Made by a program: the position numbers and the translations under genes
Shown: positions 19,803 to 31,367 of the stretch, one piece after another
Numbering within the stretch: position 1 is the first letter of the stretch
Layout of the letters: each line of letters starts with the position of its first letter
The notes under the pieces: model-generated
Seen by the model: only the letters and a program-made list of their open reading frames with translations
What the model was told of the DNA's origin: nothing
Database searches by the model: none
Assembly: GCA_033296885.1 (NCBI GenBank)
Contig: MU863955.1
Span: 108,455 to 172,454 of the forward strand
Length of the DNA: 64,000 nt
DNA from: Triangularia verruculosa
Lineage: Eukaryota; Ascomycota; Sordariomycetes; Sordariales; Podosporaceae
Reading direction: 5' to 3'

Positions 19803-22800
19803 TTACACTTGAGCCGTGACTCTCCGTACACTCTTTCTCGCACCCTCGCCACTGACCATGATGGCACCCTCCATTTCGAGTGTTCTCATCGCCTCGGCAA
19901 AATCGGCCGACTCAACCGGCACGCTTGCGCCCTCCGACAATTTTCTGGCCACCTCAGCAAACTTGACGGATTGCCCGCCAGCAGTCAGTTCATCCAGAAG
20001 TCTCTTGACAGCATCCTTGATTTCGGCCTTCTTCCTCCTGTCCGCCGCTGAGGTGCCTTCAGTGAGCAGACTCATGTCGATCCTGCCCTGGGCGTCCGTC
20101 GCCGCGGTTTTGAGCGCGGATTTGATGAGTCTCACAGCTTCCTTCACGTCATTCTGCGTGACGGTCTCGGCGAGACGCATGCGAGTGTGGGCTTCCGAGA
20201 GACGAATCATGCTCTCCAGCTGACGAGTAGTGGCCGTGATGCGCTTCTCAGCGGCACGGACATCTTGCCCAAGTTTGCGCATCTCGACATAAGAGTCGAC
20301 GAGCTCCTTGGCAGCTTCGTTGGAGATGGTGGGGTTGACCTTTTGGCGGGCATATGAGATGTAGGAAGTGAGGAATTCGATAGGCTATGGAGATAGGATG
20401 TTAGTTACAGCGTAAGAAAAACGGGAAGATACGACGGGGCGAAACACATACCAGAATATCATTGTTGGACTGGGCTGAATCTGGCTTGTCCTCAAGATAC
20501 ATAGACAACAGATGCTTAGCCAGACGTTGATCGGTCTTGTCATCCGCTCTGTCGAGGATGAGGTAGACAAGATCGAAACGAGAGAGCAGAGTAGGTGGTA
20601 GATCGATATTTTGCGGGACAGACAGATCAGGGTTGTACCGACTGCCAATTGGGTTGGCAGAAGCCAAGATGGAAGTTCTGGCGTTGAGCGTGGTAATGAT
20701 ACCTGCCTTAGCAACGGAGACAGTCTGCTGTTCCATTACTTCGTGAAGGACGGAGCGAGTAGACTCGTTCATCTTGTCGAACTCATCGATACAGCACACA
20801 CCACCATCGGACAGGACCAAGGCACCGGACTCGAGAACCAGCTGCCTGGTCTCTGGGTCGCGGGTGACATAGGCTGTAAGACCGACGGCAGAGGAGCCTT
20901 TGCCGCTGGTATACACGCCACGGGGGGCGATGCGGTGGACGTAAGCCAGCATTTGGGACTTGGATGTAGACGGGTCACCGCACAGCAGGACGTTGATATC
21001 GCCACGATAGCGGGGACTGGCGCCCTTCTCAAAGGTCTTGTTGGTGCCGCCAAACAGCTGGAGAAGGATACCCTTCTTGACGTCGTCCATTTCGTAAATC
21101 GAAGGAGCGAGAGATCGAGACAGAAGCTCATAGATGTCTGGGCGAGCAGCAGTCTCCCTGATCTTGGCCTCATCTTCTGGTGAGATCTTCTTGATTTCCT
21201 CGAGGCTCTGACCACTAATGTGAGCCTCTTCCTCCTCAGCCAGATCAAGAACGGAAGGGTCAGTACCCATCCTCTTCTTGTCCTGCTTTTGAACATGGAC
21301 AACGTCCACATAGGTCTTGTGTACGCTCTTGACCGTCCGCATGCGGGGGTTGACGCGCACAGGAGTGACCTTGTAGACACCTGTGATCTCTACACGGTCA
21401 CCGGCCTTGCAGAAGTCAACGAGGTCGTCATAGGCGCAAATGGAGACTGAGTGAGGTGTCTGACCAGCAGGCACAGCATCAGGGGTCTCCTGCAGCTTGA
21501 TGACTTGCTTATCGGAGAAGGTGCAGCGGTTGTGGATAATCTGCATCGAGTTTTTGGACTTGCAGCGATTGCGGGGGCACTCGGTGGGCTCACGAATCTT
21601 TCCGCGGTCAAGTTCAACGGTAACAGAGTGCCCGCAGACACTGCACTTGAAGAATGCGTCCTTCATGTCGGGGATGACGGGTGTGGTGCGAATCACTAGA
21701 CCCTTGATAGAAACGAGCTTGTCCATATCGGAGGGGTTCAGATCTCTCAAGTTGGTGGTCTTCTCAATACCGAAGGGGCGGACCATGTACCTTTCAGCAG
21801 CCACTTGATCTTCAAGGGTCATCTGCTGACCTTGGGTGGGCCTAGGTGTCGACGGCTCCTCGCCACGGTCAGAACTGGGGAAGTTCATTTCAGAGCTTTG
21901 AGAAGGGTTGGGCCCATTTGCACCAGACGCGAGAGAGGCCTGTCTTTGGCTAGCCATCTCAGTGCGCGCAAAATCGATCATGAAGTCGTGAATGCACTGA
22001 TCCATCACGGGAACAATTTCACTGGGATAAGCCTGGAGTTGATGCCATAGCTTCAGCGTCCTTGGGTACGCCTTGAGATCGCGAAGATCCAAGTAGAGCT
22101 TGGTAGAGCCAAGCAGCAGCATGTTCTCCATAGCCTCCCAATATGGCTTTGAATCCGCGTCAGGATTACCCGTGGTATCGGCTTCGGTGGCACCATCCGC
22201 CCACATGCGATACTTTTTGGTGAAGCTTCGGAGGAAATCCTTGAACGCCGCAAACGAGTCTTCGAGAGAGATGGTGGTACCCCATACAAGACCCTGGCTC
22301 ATTCCACCAAGGGCATTCGCCTCTGACGTGTTGGGGTTGTTGTTGGCAAAGGAAGCGGCCTCTGAGCCGAGCTGAGAGCCATCACGGACAACCCGTCCTT
22401 GATCGTCTAAGATAATTCGGCGCGGCATGCGCGGTGTGCGGATGGCCTCAGGGTTGATATCGCCACGATGAGACCGGTAGTTCGAGGATCTCGGCCCTTC
22501 GTTTACAAAAAGCGCACTGCTTTCACTGCGAAGATCCGACTGCTGGGTAAGGTTGGGGCCTGGGCTGGACTCATCATAGCGGATAGGGGACGAATCTGTC
22601 AGGGGCAAATCAGCTTTGAATGTAAACACATCGTTTCTTGACTGTGAAGCTCACCTCCAACCAAGTGACCACGACCACTCGCACGGGGTGTGCGATCACC
22701 GGTGCTCTGAGTCTCGGTCTGCTGGCGCAAGGGCGAGCTGGGCGCATTGTTTGCCGCGGTGCTCTGGCTGGTGCTCATCTGACGAAGAGGCGAGGAAGGC

Positions 22801-22955
22801 GCATGACTAGGGGACGAGCCGAAGAACATAGGACTCGATTGCAATTGTGAAGCGCGGGTCTGGCGGGGGGTTCTGGTGTTATCAGCAGCGGGGCTGCTCT
22901 GAGCAGCCTGCGAGCTTCTGGTGCTGCGTGTTGACCGCTTCGTTGGTGAAGACAT
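19803..22955 (-). CDS. MCM4: DNA replication licensing factor Mcm4 (Cdc54)
   Basis: Subunit of the MCM2-7 replicative helicase in the nucleus. Three exons on the minus strand, 22955-22655, 22613-20452 and 20384-19803, give about 1,014 residues (yeast 933). The N-terminus is a Ser/Pro-rich tail with many SP sites, as expected for a CDK/DDK target. The zinc finger has Cys at about 424, 427, 446 and 451. The AAA+ core has Walker A GDPSTSKS (about 646-653), Walker B CIDEFDKM (about 708-715) and the arginine-finger SRFD (about 778-781). The segment RGDINPEAIRTPRMPRR and the SSPLRQ-type tail identify it as Mcm4 among the paralogues. The C-terminal winged-helix region ends in VRRVTAQV. It is divergent from zeta-COP across 522 bp that hold G1/S-type sites. 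Confidence 0.95.
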
Positions 22956-23477
22956 TTTGCTCGTTCTACTGTGTCTTCTCGTTCAGGTGAACTTGGGAGG
23001 TAAACAAACGACGAGCGGTTACAACGACAGGGGATTCGACGTGGTGGTTGAAGGGGGTGTTGGTGGCGTGGGGATGAAGTGTTTCCTGGGAAACACCAGA
23101 GTGGGACTCTGCGAGAACTTCAGAGTGTTGAAATGAGCGAAAAGGAGGAACGCGAAAACGCGGTCGCCAAAAACCACTTTACGCGTCTCAGGCTGTCAGG
23201 GGGAAAAGTGGGGGGCTGCCCAATCCATTAAACCCCTGGCCCGGGTACGTACCGTTTAAAATGTGGGACCATCAGCCCAAGCCACATCAGCGAGCGGCTC
23301 CTGAACAAACTGGACCCCACAATTTCCATTGAGTGGACAGCTTCACATCATCAGCCACAAGCAACATCCACGACGACGACACCACCGCCCGAACAAGATA
23401 CCCCCTTTCACCACACCGCGCTGCATCCCATACGATACCTCCTTTCCACACGAGAGCCCCAGTAATACCCAGCCAAA
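22956..23477. promoter_or_regulatory. Divergent MCM4/zeta-COP promoter with SCB/MCB-like sites
   Basis: Seen: CGCGAAA at 23151-23157, GCCAAAAACC at 23166-23175 and the MluI box ACGCGT at 23181-23186, about 200-230 bp from the MCM4 ATG. In yeasts MCB/SCB sites drive G1/S expression of MCM genes; the role here is inferred. Confidence 0.5.
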
Positions 23478-24214
23478 ATGGCACCAGGAATGTCGCTGTA
23501 CAGCGTCAACGCTATTCGTAAAGCTCCCCTGGCTCAGCTGCCTCCCATTGCGCCCGCCTGTACATAAAGCTGACACCGGTGCTCCTCCGGTAGTAATCCT
23601 CTCCAGCGAAGACGGCTCCCGCATCTTTTCCAAATGGTACAACTCTCCCCACCAGGCTGCCGGCCAGCCCTCTGGCACCGCCGCCTCGGCCTCCGCCCAG
23701 AACCCCTTCGCCGACAAGGCCGCTCAAGTCCGCTTCGAGAAGGCCCTCCTCCAGAAAACTGCCAAGCAAACCGGCGATATCCTGCTGTTCGACAACCGAA
23801 TCGTTCTTTATAAGATGGAGGCCGGTAAGTGTCGTCGCCTCCACCCACCTCTCTTAACCAGACAACTAACACACGGTGGTAGACGTGGCAATCTACGTCG
23901 TCGGCGGCGTCGAAGAAAACGAAATCCTCCTCTACAACGTTCTTCTCGCCCTTCGCGATGCCCTCCACCTCCTGTTCAAGCAGTCAGTCGACAAGCGCAC
24001 AATCATTGAGAACTACGACTTGGTCTCCCTCGCCATCGACGAGATTGTGGACGACGGTGTAGTCTTGGAGACGGACCCAACTATTATTGTCCAGCGGTGC
24101 TCCAAGGCGCCAAGTCAGGACACAAACTTGGGGCGTATTGACCCCTTCACGGAGCAGGGCATGAACAACTTGGCGCAAATAGGAAAGTCCAAGATTCTGG
24201 AGTGGATGCGGTAG
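23478..24214 (+). CDS. RET3: Coatomer subunit zeta (zeta-COP)
   Basis: Small subunit of the COPI F-subcomplex in Golgi-to-ER and intra-Golgi transport. Exons 23478-23517, 23594-23824 and 23883-24214 give about 200 residues. The spliced start MAPGMSLYSVNAILILSSED is the standard zeta-COP N-terminus, and the longin-type fold continues with GDILLFDNRIVLYK, DVAIYVVGGVEENE and NYDLVSLAIDEIVDDG. Introns are 76 and 58 nt, with GTAAAG and GTAAGT donors. The insertion NSPHQAAGQPSGTAASA before QNPFADKAAQ is usual for fungi. The only uncertainty is the exact first donor, fixed by phase and homology. Confidence 0.94.
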
Positions 24215-24417
24215 ATTTGGCCATTATAGTGGCTGTAATGCGCGGTGTGGGTTGGAAGACATGGGGGGCGAGCAGGCGTCTCTGATATTAGATTTTCTGG
24301 TTGATATGAATTTCGGGGCTCTTCAAAAATACCGTATGAAAGCAGCGTAGTGTGGTCAGAATTTTGCTCTTGTTTCTCTTGCGAGATGCGTTCTATCGTC
24401 TATGCCCTTTCGAAGAC

Positions 24418-25650
24418 TCAAACCCTGATTTCGGAAGCTGCCTTTCGAAGTCTGTTCATCACCGCAGCAGCAATATCATCTCCATCGCTGACACCTTCCA
24501 CGAAAATCACATCAGCCCCTAACCTGTCCAGCTCTCTCAAAGCGGCAAACAGCCCATGAGCCACCCCTTTGATATCCTGCCCCAGGTCCACATCCAACAC
24601 CGTAGCCAACCCTTTCCCTTCCTTATCCCTCAAAGCCCCCTGCCTAACCGTAAACCCACCCTCCTCTCCCTTTTCATTGTCTATCCTCTCCTTCTCCTCA
24701 ACCAAACTCTCCCACCTCCCCGTCCTGATAACTCCAACTTTCCCACCCTCCAGCCTCTTAATCTCTTCCTCAACATCTGCTGGCTTGTGTTGCTCAAAGA
24801 GAACCACCTTCGCCCTGGGACTGTAATGTTTGTACTTCATCCCCGGCGCCCTCGGCTTGTGCTCGCCGATCTCGCTCTTGTCTTTATACCCCTTCACGAC
24901 GTTTTCCCACCCCTTCATCTGCCGGATCTCTTCTATCCCTACACCTCCTGGCCGGAGAACCACCGGAGGATCGCAGAGGCCGTCTACCACTGTCGATTCC
25001 ACCCCCACCGCGCAGTCACCCCCATCGAGAATAAGCTGGATCTTGCCGTCTAAGTCCTCAAAGACGTGGATCGCTTTTGTTGGGCTCGGTCGTGTAGAGG
25101 CATTGGCCGATGGAGCGGCAAGAGGTTTCCCCACGAGCTTTATCAGCGTTCGTGCTAGCGCGCTATCTGGCATCCTCGCCCCAAACGTTGGTAGACCGGC
25201 GGTGACTTCTGGTGCCAGCAAGCGGCCAGATGTAGAGACGGGCAACAAGATCGTGAGCGGACCGGGCCAGAATTTGGCTATGAGCTCAGAGTAGATGTCC
25301 GGGATGGGGGAGTAAGACTGCAGCATGCTCAAGTCGGAGACGTGCACGATGAGGGGGTTGTCGCTTGGTCGGCCTTTGGCGGTGTAAATTCCCTTTACGG
25401 CGCTTGAAGAAGTTGCGTCGGCGCCGAGACCGTAAACGGTTTCGGTGGGAAAGGCTACTGGCGTACTGAAGGAGGAGGCGGTTGAGGTGGTGAGTGCTGT
25501 GGCTGCGAGCGTGAGAGTGGACGGGATGGTGGATGGGTGAGGGGGAGACCAGGTGGTGAGATTGTTAGGTTCGGACCAGGAGCCCAGAGGGACATCGAGG
25601 GGGACTTTGAGGATTCGAGTTTTCATTTTGGGTGGGTTGGTTGTCGACAT
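24418..25650 (-). CDS. SUA5: Threonylcarbamoyl-AMP synthase Sua5 (YrdC domain)
   Basis: Makes L-threonylcarbamoyl-adenylate from Thr, bicarbonate and ATP for the t6A base of ANN-decoding tRNAs. Single exon, 410 residues from the ATG at 25650; the frame is open upstream to another ATG at 25851, which would add 67 residues rich in His and basic residues. The shorter start (MSTTNPPKMKTRILKV) better fits yeast Sua5 (426 residues). The YrdC core shows PTETVYGLGADAT, KGRPSDNPLIVH, FWPGPLTILLP and VESTVVDG; the C-terminal Sua5 domain begins after PRAPGMKYKHYSPRAKVVLF. The longer form could be a mitochondrial isoform; that is inference. Confidence 0.93.
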   Translation of the reverse strand: MSTTNPPKMKTRILKVPLDVPLGSWSEPNNLTTWSPPHPSTIPSTLTLAATALTTSTASSFSTPVAFPTETVYGLGADATSSSAVKGIYTAKGRPSDNPLIVHVSDLSMLQSYSPIPDIYSELIAKFWPGPLTILLPVSTSGRLLAPEVTAGLPTFGARMPDSALARTLIKLVGKPLAAPSANASTRPSPTKAIHVFEDLDGKIQLILDGGDCAVGVESTVVDGLCDPPVVLRPGGVGIEEIRQMKGWENVVKGYKDKSEIGEHKPRAPGMKYKHYSPRAKVVLFEQHKPADVEEEIKRLEGGKVGVIRTGRWESLVEEKERIDNEKGEEGGFTVRQGALRDKEGKGLATVLDVDLGQDIKGVAHGLFAALRELDRLGADVIFVEGVSDGDDIAAAVMNRLRKAASEIRV

Positions 25651-26230
25651 TGTGTGAGTGGAATGGATTTGGTGATATTGGTGGTGATGGTGGTGAAATG
25701 TGGGGATGTGATGAAAACGCTGCTTGAGCGAGGATGCTGCTGCAGACCAGCGCAATGAAGGGCTGGTTCTTAAAAAAGTCGCCAATTTGTCGATTTTGTA
25801 TGAGATACTGTAATTCGGTTCACCCAAATGACTTTTGATTGCTGGTTTCAAGATTCGTTGAGAGGGGAAAGTTGGTGTTGAAAGGGCTTAAAGTTGAGTC
25901 ATTGAGAAAATTTATCTTGATCATCCTCGCCTTTAGAACTTGGCTGCCGCTGCCTAAGCTCTATCTTTCAACCTCCAAAACCTCACACGTAACCACCATT
26001 TTCATACAATATTGAACCTTGGCACCTGATTAAGGTTGATTAAAATGAGTCTTATTGACAATGTGAACATGATTTCGTCATCCAGAGTAATGCCTGCAAA
26101 GAAAGCTTCAGCACATGCTCTCGTCCATAACCTACACCTCCACCATTCCCATCCATCATGAGAACCCATAACCCGTTTCCAGTCAGCCTGCCAATACCAA
26201 CTCCACGCTATCCTTCTACACCGGTCCCGA
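25651..26230. other. Intergenic region between SUA5 and the kinase
   Basis: Upstream of SUA5 and downstream of the kinase, both on the minus strand. No additional gene seen. Confidence 0.5.
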
Positions 26231-28894
26231 TCATGAAGGAGCATAAGTCTCACTCCCCCTCCTCCCGGCTCTCACCGGCAGAGCAGAAACATGAATGTTG
26301 GCAAAACTAAGGTGCTCTGAAAAGCTCGACAGCAACCTCATCACGTCCTCCCTAGTCTCCTCCCTACTAGCCATACCTTGCATGACCCTCGCACTCGGCG
26401 GCCCAGGAACAGCAGGCATCTCGCCCGCCATACCACCCATACCTATCGCACCATGCATCCCCCCGTTCATGCCGTTCATCATCCTCTCCCCTCCGGTCCT
26501 GTGCTCCCCATTCATCCCACCATTCATCCCCAGCATCCTCGGCAGCTGCAGCTGCACACTCGCATTACTCTGCGCCCTCGATCTCCTCCCACTGCCTCCG
26601 GTCGGACCACCCATCATGGTGAGATATTCAGAATCGGCGTACTCATGAGCGGAATACCCATCCTCGTCATAACTATCTGCCCGCGAGTGCGCTCGTGAAT
26701 TCGCCCGGGACTGAGATCGTGAGCCACCATTGATGCTGCTCTGCGGCGGCGTGCTAAAGTCCGGAATAACAATCTGATCCTCCGGTGCGCTCGCCAAACT
26801 AAGACGAGCGAAGTCGGTGTCATCAGATATATAGATGGACGGCTCACGGATACCGCTTCCACCACCGCCACCGCCACCGAAACTGCCGTTGCTGTTATTA
26901 TTTTGGAAGGGTTGATACAACGAGGCGTGGCGTTCAAGATCGAAGGCGCCGATATCAGACCCAGCCATGGAGGCAACATCTGAGTTGGCCGTTGATGGTC
27001 TGGTGTATTCAGGCATGGCCAGACTCTCGTCAAGGTCGATCAAACTGCCCACAGAGGTGCGGTTGTCCTGGAATTGGCTTGGGTTCATGAGTTCGACGTA
27101 AGGCTCCGAATGCATCCCCGAGGGGTCGGTTTGATGGTGAATGAGCGGAGGTCGGTCAGCGGCAGGTGTTGGGGCTAGCGGAGCAGGTCGGTCCTCGTTA
27201 ATAGCTGGGAACCGGAACATCTCCGTGGTTGCCGAAGCAGGGGCGGCCATGGATGGAAACTTCCAGTCCTGGGTGCGACGATTGGGGTTGAAGTCCGCCG
27301 GGTCGCTCCGTGGCGGTTTGTTAAAGTCGCTGTTGCTGTCGGCTGCAGTGAGCGTGTTTTCTTCGAAGTCGGACTCGCTGGGAGCTCGCATGCCAGCACG
27401 AATGGTTTCCATGTTGGTTTCGATGTCGACGAACTGGGAAAGGTCATCGCCATCGAACGACATGTCGAGATCGATGAGGGATTCTCTCAAGGTGGAATGA
27501 AGAGAATCGTCTCTCAACGGGAGATCGGATGTTGAGGTTGGGGGAGGTGGGGGCCGGCCGTAATACGCACGAGAGTTCTCTTCGTAGCCCGAGATTGTGT
27601 TTGGATCAAACAGCTTTTCGAGGGGAGCCTTGACTGCTGGTTGTAGTTGGGGAGGTAGGCGCCGCCGCCCCTTCTGCTTTGGAGGTGGTGCAAACTGCTC
27701 GTTGAAATCAAAATCCACGTTGGTACCATAGACATCATACACTGCCTGAGCATCCGTGTTCATGAGCTGCTGGTCAAAGTCGACTGTGGTGCTAAAATTC
27801 CACTCATCGTTGGCCAAAGCGGTGGATGTGTAGTCAGAAGGGCCCTGTGCGCCTACGGGCGCGAAGAGCGACTTTCTGATGCCTCCCTGTCCTTCCCATA
27901 GCTTGTAAGCCTTGACCAGATTGGCAAGGTTCGAGGTAGGGTGTGTCGCCTCGGTGTTGGCGATGTACCGATGGCGCTGTACCTGCTCAACAGTTGGTCG
28001 CTTTGCTGGGTCCTCGACAAGGCAGAAGGCCACAAGGTCTTTGATCTCGTCCGAATACTGATCACCGTCCAACCGAGGAGCGTGGTGCTTGATGTAATTG
28101 CCAAGCTGAGGTATGTTAAACCCCTGCATGACGTTTGGAGGCAGGCCTGACGCAATCTCGTACACCAGAGAACCGAACGCCCAGATATCGACCGGTGTGC
28201 TGTAGGATGGGACCGGGTCGAACAGCTCAGGAGCCATCCAGTGAGGCGTGCCGATGAAGGTTGACCGCTTATCCAGTTTCGTCTCAACAATGCCGGCAAC
28301 ACCAAAGTCGCAAAGTTGGACCGCTCCGCTCTCTGTGACCAGCACATTGGCGCACTTGATGTCGCGGTGGATGATGCCCTCTTTGTGCACCCAGTACACA
28401 GCCTCTGCCACCTCTCTCAGGATCGGGATAATCCACTTCTCCTGCAAGCCTCCTGGCGCTGTTGGCTTCATCAGAGTCGCCACGCTGCCTCCAGCACAGT
28501 ATTCGGTCACCATCCACATGGCCTGACCGACCGGCAATGCATCGAGAATCAGGTTGATGTTTCTCGCGCCGCTGTCGCTGAGAATCTTGAGGGCGCTGAT
28601 CTCCTTCATAAACTCGCTGTACGTATCAGCCAGTTTCGGGTTGAGGGTGTCGCTCTCCTCGATATCGATGATTTTGACGGCCACCAGGGCCTTTGTGTTC
28701 AAATCAGTCGCCTTGTACACTCGACCGAAACTTCCTTTTCCGATCAGCTCCTGGAGGAGGTATGGCGGCACTTCCTTTCCGGCTTTGACGCATTCATCCT
28801 GGACCGACGCCTGCATCTTCTTCGCATCTTCCATCGCCTTCTGCCGGGTGACAGACGAGAAGTGCTCCGAGTTGCGTACTTGGAGGTTCGCCAT
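26231..28894 (-). CDS. Ste20-family (germinal-centre) serine/threonine kinase
   Basis: Single-exon protein of 887 residues. The kinase domain spans roughly 45-315: Gly loop IGKGSFGRVY (51-60), VAVK with Lys74, HRDIKCAN with catalytic Asp178, DFG at 196-198 and an activation loop STFIGTPHWMAPE typical of Ste20/GCK kinases. The rest is disordered: acidic and Ser-rich segments, a Gly run (GGGGGGG), a Met/Gly-rich repeat (about 26460-26540) and a conserved end with EDVMRLLSSFSEHLSF. By domain order it resembles the Sordariomycete GCK MST-1, which works with the septation (SIN) and MOR pathways; the orthology is from memory and tentative. Frame and start are clear. Confidence 0.9.
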   Translation of the reverse strand: MANLQVRNSEHFSSVTRQKAMEDAKKMQASVQDECVKAGKEVPPYLLQELIGKGSFGRVYKATDLNTKALVAVKIIDIEESDTLNPKLADTYSEFMKEISALKILSDSGARNINLILDALPVGQAMWMVTEYCAGGSVATLMKPTAPGGLQEKWIIPILREVAEAVYWVHKEGIIHRDIKCANVLVTESGAVQLCDFGVAGIVETKLDKRSTFIGTPHWMAPELFDPVPSYSTPVDIWAFGSLVYEIASGLPPNVMQGFNIPQLGNYIKHHAPRLDGDQYSDEIKDLVAFCLVEDPAKRPTVEQVQRHRYIANTEATHPTSNLANLVKAYKLWEGQGGIRKSLFAPVGAQGPSDYTSTALANDEWNFSTTVDFDQQLMNTDAQAVYDVYGTNVDFDFNEQFAPPPKQKGRRRLPPQLQPAVKAPLEKLFDPNTISGYEENSRAYYGRPPPPPTSTSDLPLRDDSLHSTLRESLIDLDMSFDGDDLSQFVDIETNMETIRAGMRAPSESDFEENTLTAADSNSDFNKPPRSDPADFNPNRRTQDWKFPSMAAPASATTEMFRFPAINEDRPAPLAPTPAADRPPLIHHQTDPSGMHSEPYVELMNPSQFQDNRTSVGSLIDLDESLAMPEYTRPSTANSDVASMAGSDIGAFDLERHASLYQPFQNNNSNGSFGGGGGGGSGIREPSIYISDDTDFARLSLASAPEDQIVIPDFSTPPQSSINGGSRSQSRANSRAHSRADSYDEDGYSAHEYADSEYLTMMGGPTGGSGRRSRAQSNASVQLQLPRMLGMNGGMNGEHRTGGERMMNGMNGGMHGAIGMGGMAGEMPAVPGPPSARVMQGMASREETREDVMRLLSSFSEHLSFANIHVSALPVRAGRRGSETYAPS

Positions 28895-30026
28895 CTTGAA
28901 GTTCGTGATGGGGGTGCGAGTGCTGGATCATCAGAGAGGGATAATTGAAGGATAACGGCAGAGAATGATGATGGATCGACTTTGCTTCTCTGCATTCCAG
29001 TTGGCCGCAAAACCTCTGAGAGCGGGTCACACTGTCGATAAGTCAGCGGCCAAAGAATCGACATCACGGGCGGCTCTTGGCGTTTGGACGAAACAAACCA
29101 CAAGAGCTCGCTGTTTACTTACCAGAGTAGAGCCGCAGACTTTCTACTCTCTTCGATATATTGTCAGAGGCAAGAGCAGACAGCCTTGGCGTTCTGGGAA
29201 GAGGGCGGGCGTAGCTGTTCCCCCTGAGAAGCTCAATCGCTCGTAAGAGAACGATCAGAGCGCCAACCGAGTTTTCTACAGAACTGTTAGCCCCAACTGC
29301 ATCGAAAAAGATGGAAAACTGATGTAAATATGAAATTCAAGGGGCCCATAGATGAGATCCGCCGATGAATGATGTTGTGGTGGTTGTAAGCCCCCTTTCA
29401 AGCAAGGCTCAACTCCCAGCTCGGATCTCCCACCTCATTCATCGGATCTCTCCCATCATTTTTATCTCAATCCCCTCTGAGGTATTCGTGAATTCATTTG
29501 ATGCCACATCACAATGAAAAGAAAACAAAGGAGTACTTACACTGTCACCAAAACAAAAACAACAACACAGCCGCCATTGAAGTCTTGAAGCAATTCCATG
29601 TAAGAAGGTGTACCTCACACCGACCCGATCAGATTAGGCGTTATCTGAAACGGGCCTAGCGTCTCCGTTTGGAAAACGGCAGTCCTGTGAAACGGAGTGT
29701 CTGACATCTTCAAGGTGGTCCGTGATCCGTTAGTGCACGGGCCATACCTTTCGCAAGGAAGCGACGACTTCACTCGAGAGCAACCACTTTTCCTTCCTTC
29801 ACTACAGTTCACGCTACTGTAGTCGTTTGACGCTCATTGGCTGGCTGGGAATGGTAGATGGGCAACTATAAGAGTTCTAACTATGGAATTTGCCCATAGA
29901 ATTGTAAAGCCGTCTTCTACTGACGAATTTGCAACACCTGCCCGCTCTAGGCATCTCAAGTCGAAACCGTCAAATTTCAACACCCTCGAACAGCAACCAA
30001 GTCAAGTCGGCTTGCTCTTTCAGCTC
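28895..30026. other. Intergenic region, kinase upstream side
   Basis: No gene seen. Contains the kinase promoter and leader, and a cluster of AAACGG/CCGTTT motifs at 29648-29695. Confidence 0.5.
29648..29695. promoter_or_regulatory. Cluster of AAACGG/CCGTTT motifs forming inverted repeats
   Basis: Four copies within 48 bp: AAACGG at 29648, CCGTTT at 29665-29670, AAACGG at 29674-29679 and 29690-29695. CTCCGTTT and AAACGGAG form a perfect 8-bp inverted repeat, and CCGTTTGGAAAACGG is a second nested one. Possible transcription-factor site cluster; the factor is unknown. Confidence 0.35.
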
Positions 30027-30644
30027 TCACTTTCCCTCAGCTTTTTTAATGTCTTCTTCCAACCTCTTGATCATTTTTTCATGAATCTTACTCCAGCCTT
30101 CCTCACACTGCCCCTTGACCACACCTAGCAACAATCGATTACATCTGATCTCCAAATCCTCCACCAACTCCCAATTTCCATCTTCTCTCTGCTTGACTTG
30201 CCATATCGTGTCCATCACTATTCCCATCGGACTCTTGATCCTCACAAACACCCCATTGGTGATGTCAGTGAACTCGTATGTGCTAACAACTTTGGAATCC
30301 CAAATGGTGGTGTGGACAATGTCAATGACTGTGTAGCTGATTCCTTGCTGTGGATGGGCATCGGTTCGGATTTGGGAAGTAATACTTGAAGGAAGGCCCG
30401 GTGAGGGGTTTGGAGGGAGGGCAGTATAGGAATCGAGGACGGGGTCGCAGGAAAGAAAGAACTCATAGTCGGAGAGCATAGAGAGAGCCAGAGGGAAGGT
30501 GGTGCCCTCGGGGAGGGGAGAACTGTGTGAGAGGGTCGCTGTGGTTGTTAAGACTAGAATAAGGTTAGAGTCTATGATTGAGAGGAGAGGTGAGAAGCGA
30601 ACTGACATGACATCTTTGGTGAGTTGTAAGAGTTGTCTTGGCAA
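30027..30644 (-). CDS. DUF7053-like small fungal protein
   Basis: About 205 residues if unspliced. The middle and C-terminal parts resemble the fungal DUF7053 family, a START-like fold of unknown function: SHSSPLPEGTTFPLALSML, a DPVLDSYTALP segment, a VTD/VIDIVHTT strand region, FVRIKSPMGIVMDTIWQV and EIRCNRLLLGVVKGQCEEGW. The first 30 residues (MPRQLLQLTKDV...) do not look like family sequence, so a short upstream intron with acceptor TTCTAG just before LTTTATLS is possible, with ATGTCAT as a very short first exon. No signal peptide is certain. Function unknown; a lipid-binding role would be guesswork. Confidence 0.7.
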   Translation of the reverse strand: MPRQLLQLTKDVMSVRFSPLLSIIDSNLILVLTTTATLSHSSPLPEGTTFPLALSMLSDYEFFLSCDPVLDSYTALPPNPSPGLPSSITSQIRTDAHPQQGISYTVIDIVHTTIWDSKVVSTYEFTDITNGVFVRIKSPMGIVMDTIWQVKQREDGNWELVEDLEIRCNRLLLGVVKGQCEEGWSKIHEKMIKRLEEDIKKAEGK

Positions 30645-31367
30645 GCGAGAGATGTCAGTGAGACTTGGGAATATGAGTCGTGGAGTTAGGACAGCCTGCT
30701 GCCCGTTTGATTTGGGAATTCGAAAAGATAAACTTGATATAAAGAGTCTGTGAAACTTTTTTAGTAGATAAAAGCCCAGGGTTGGGTTTTGATCGGGTGT
30801 GCAGGAGAACTGGCGGGTTTATAAGAGAGAGTCAATCAACGAGAACCAAGGGGAGCTATGGAAGGGTGTCAATGTGAAACACACCAGCCGCGCCGCACCA
30901 CCAGTCCTAGCTTAGTCTTTATCACAACGGAATGGCATCGACAATTGGCTCGGAGTCTTAACGCGACAGAGGAGCTTGCAACTGACAGCTTCGCAGACCC
31001 CATTGAGCTTGCGTAGCGTCGAGATACAGCGCCGAGACGGAGCAGCTCTCAATCAAGCCTACCGAGCCAAAGCCTTAACCCTGGGATATTGTTGTCATAA
31101 ATCTCCCAACTTCATTTCCTCTATTTTAACTCGATATTTCTTTGGCTTCCAATTCATTGAAATGAGCTTCAACAGAATTGTCTCCCATGATTAAAATGGT
31201 GATGTGGTAGCGGGTTAGGGTTATATGTCGCCAAATCCAATCGCTTGTTAGCAGTGGAGCTTAGACCCTTGATCCATGACTTCATCCCACCTTGTTCTTG
31301 TTGAAGCACCGAAAGACTTTTGAGGTCCAGTTTGGTGCTTGGTAGCATCCGGGCTTCCAGAGACAAC
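30645..31367. other. Divergent intergenic region before COQ6
   Basis: Promoter space between the DUF7053-like gene and COQ6. No gene seen. Confidence 0.5.

Noticed and set aside
25651..25851. Longer N-terminus of SUA5
   Set aside because: Not family-like; kept only as a possible alternative form.
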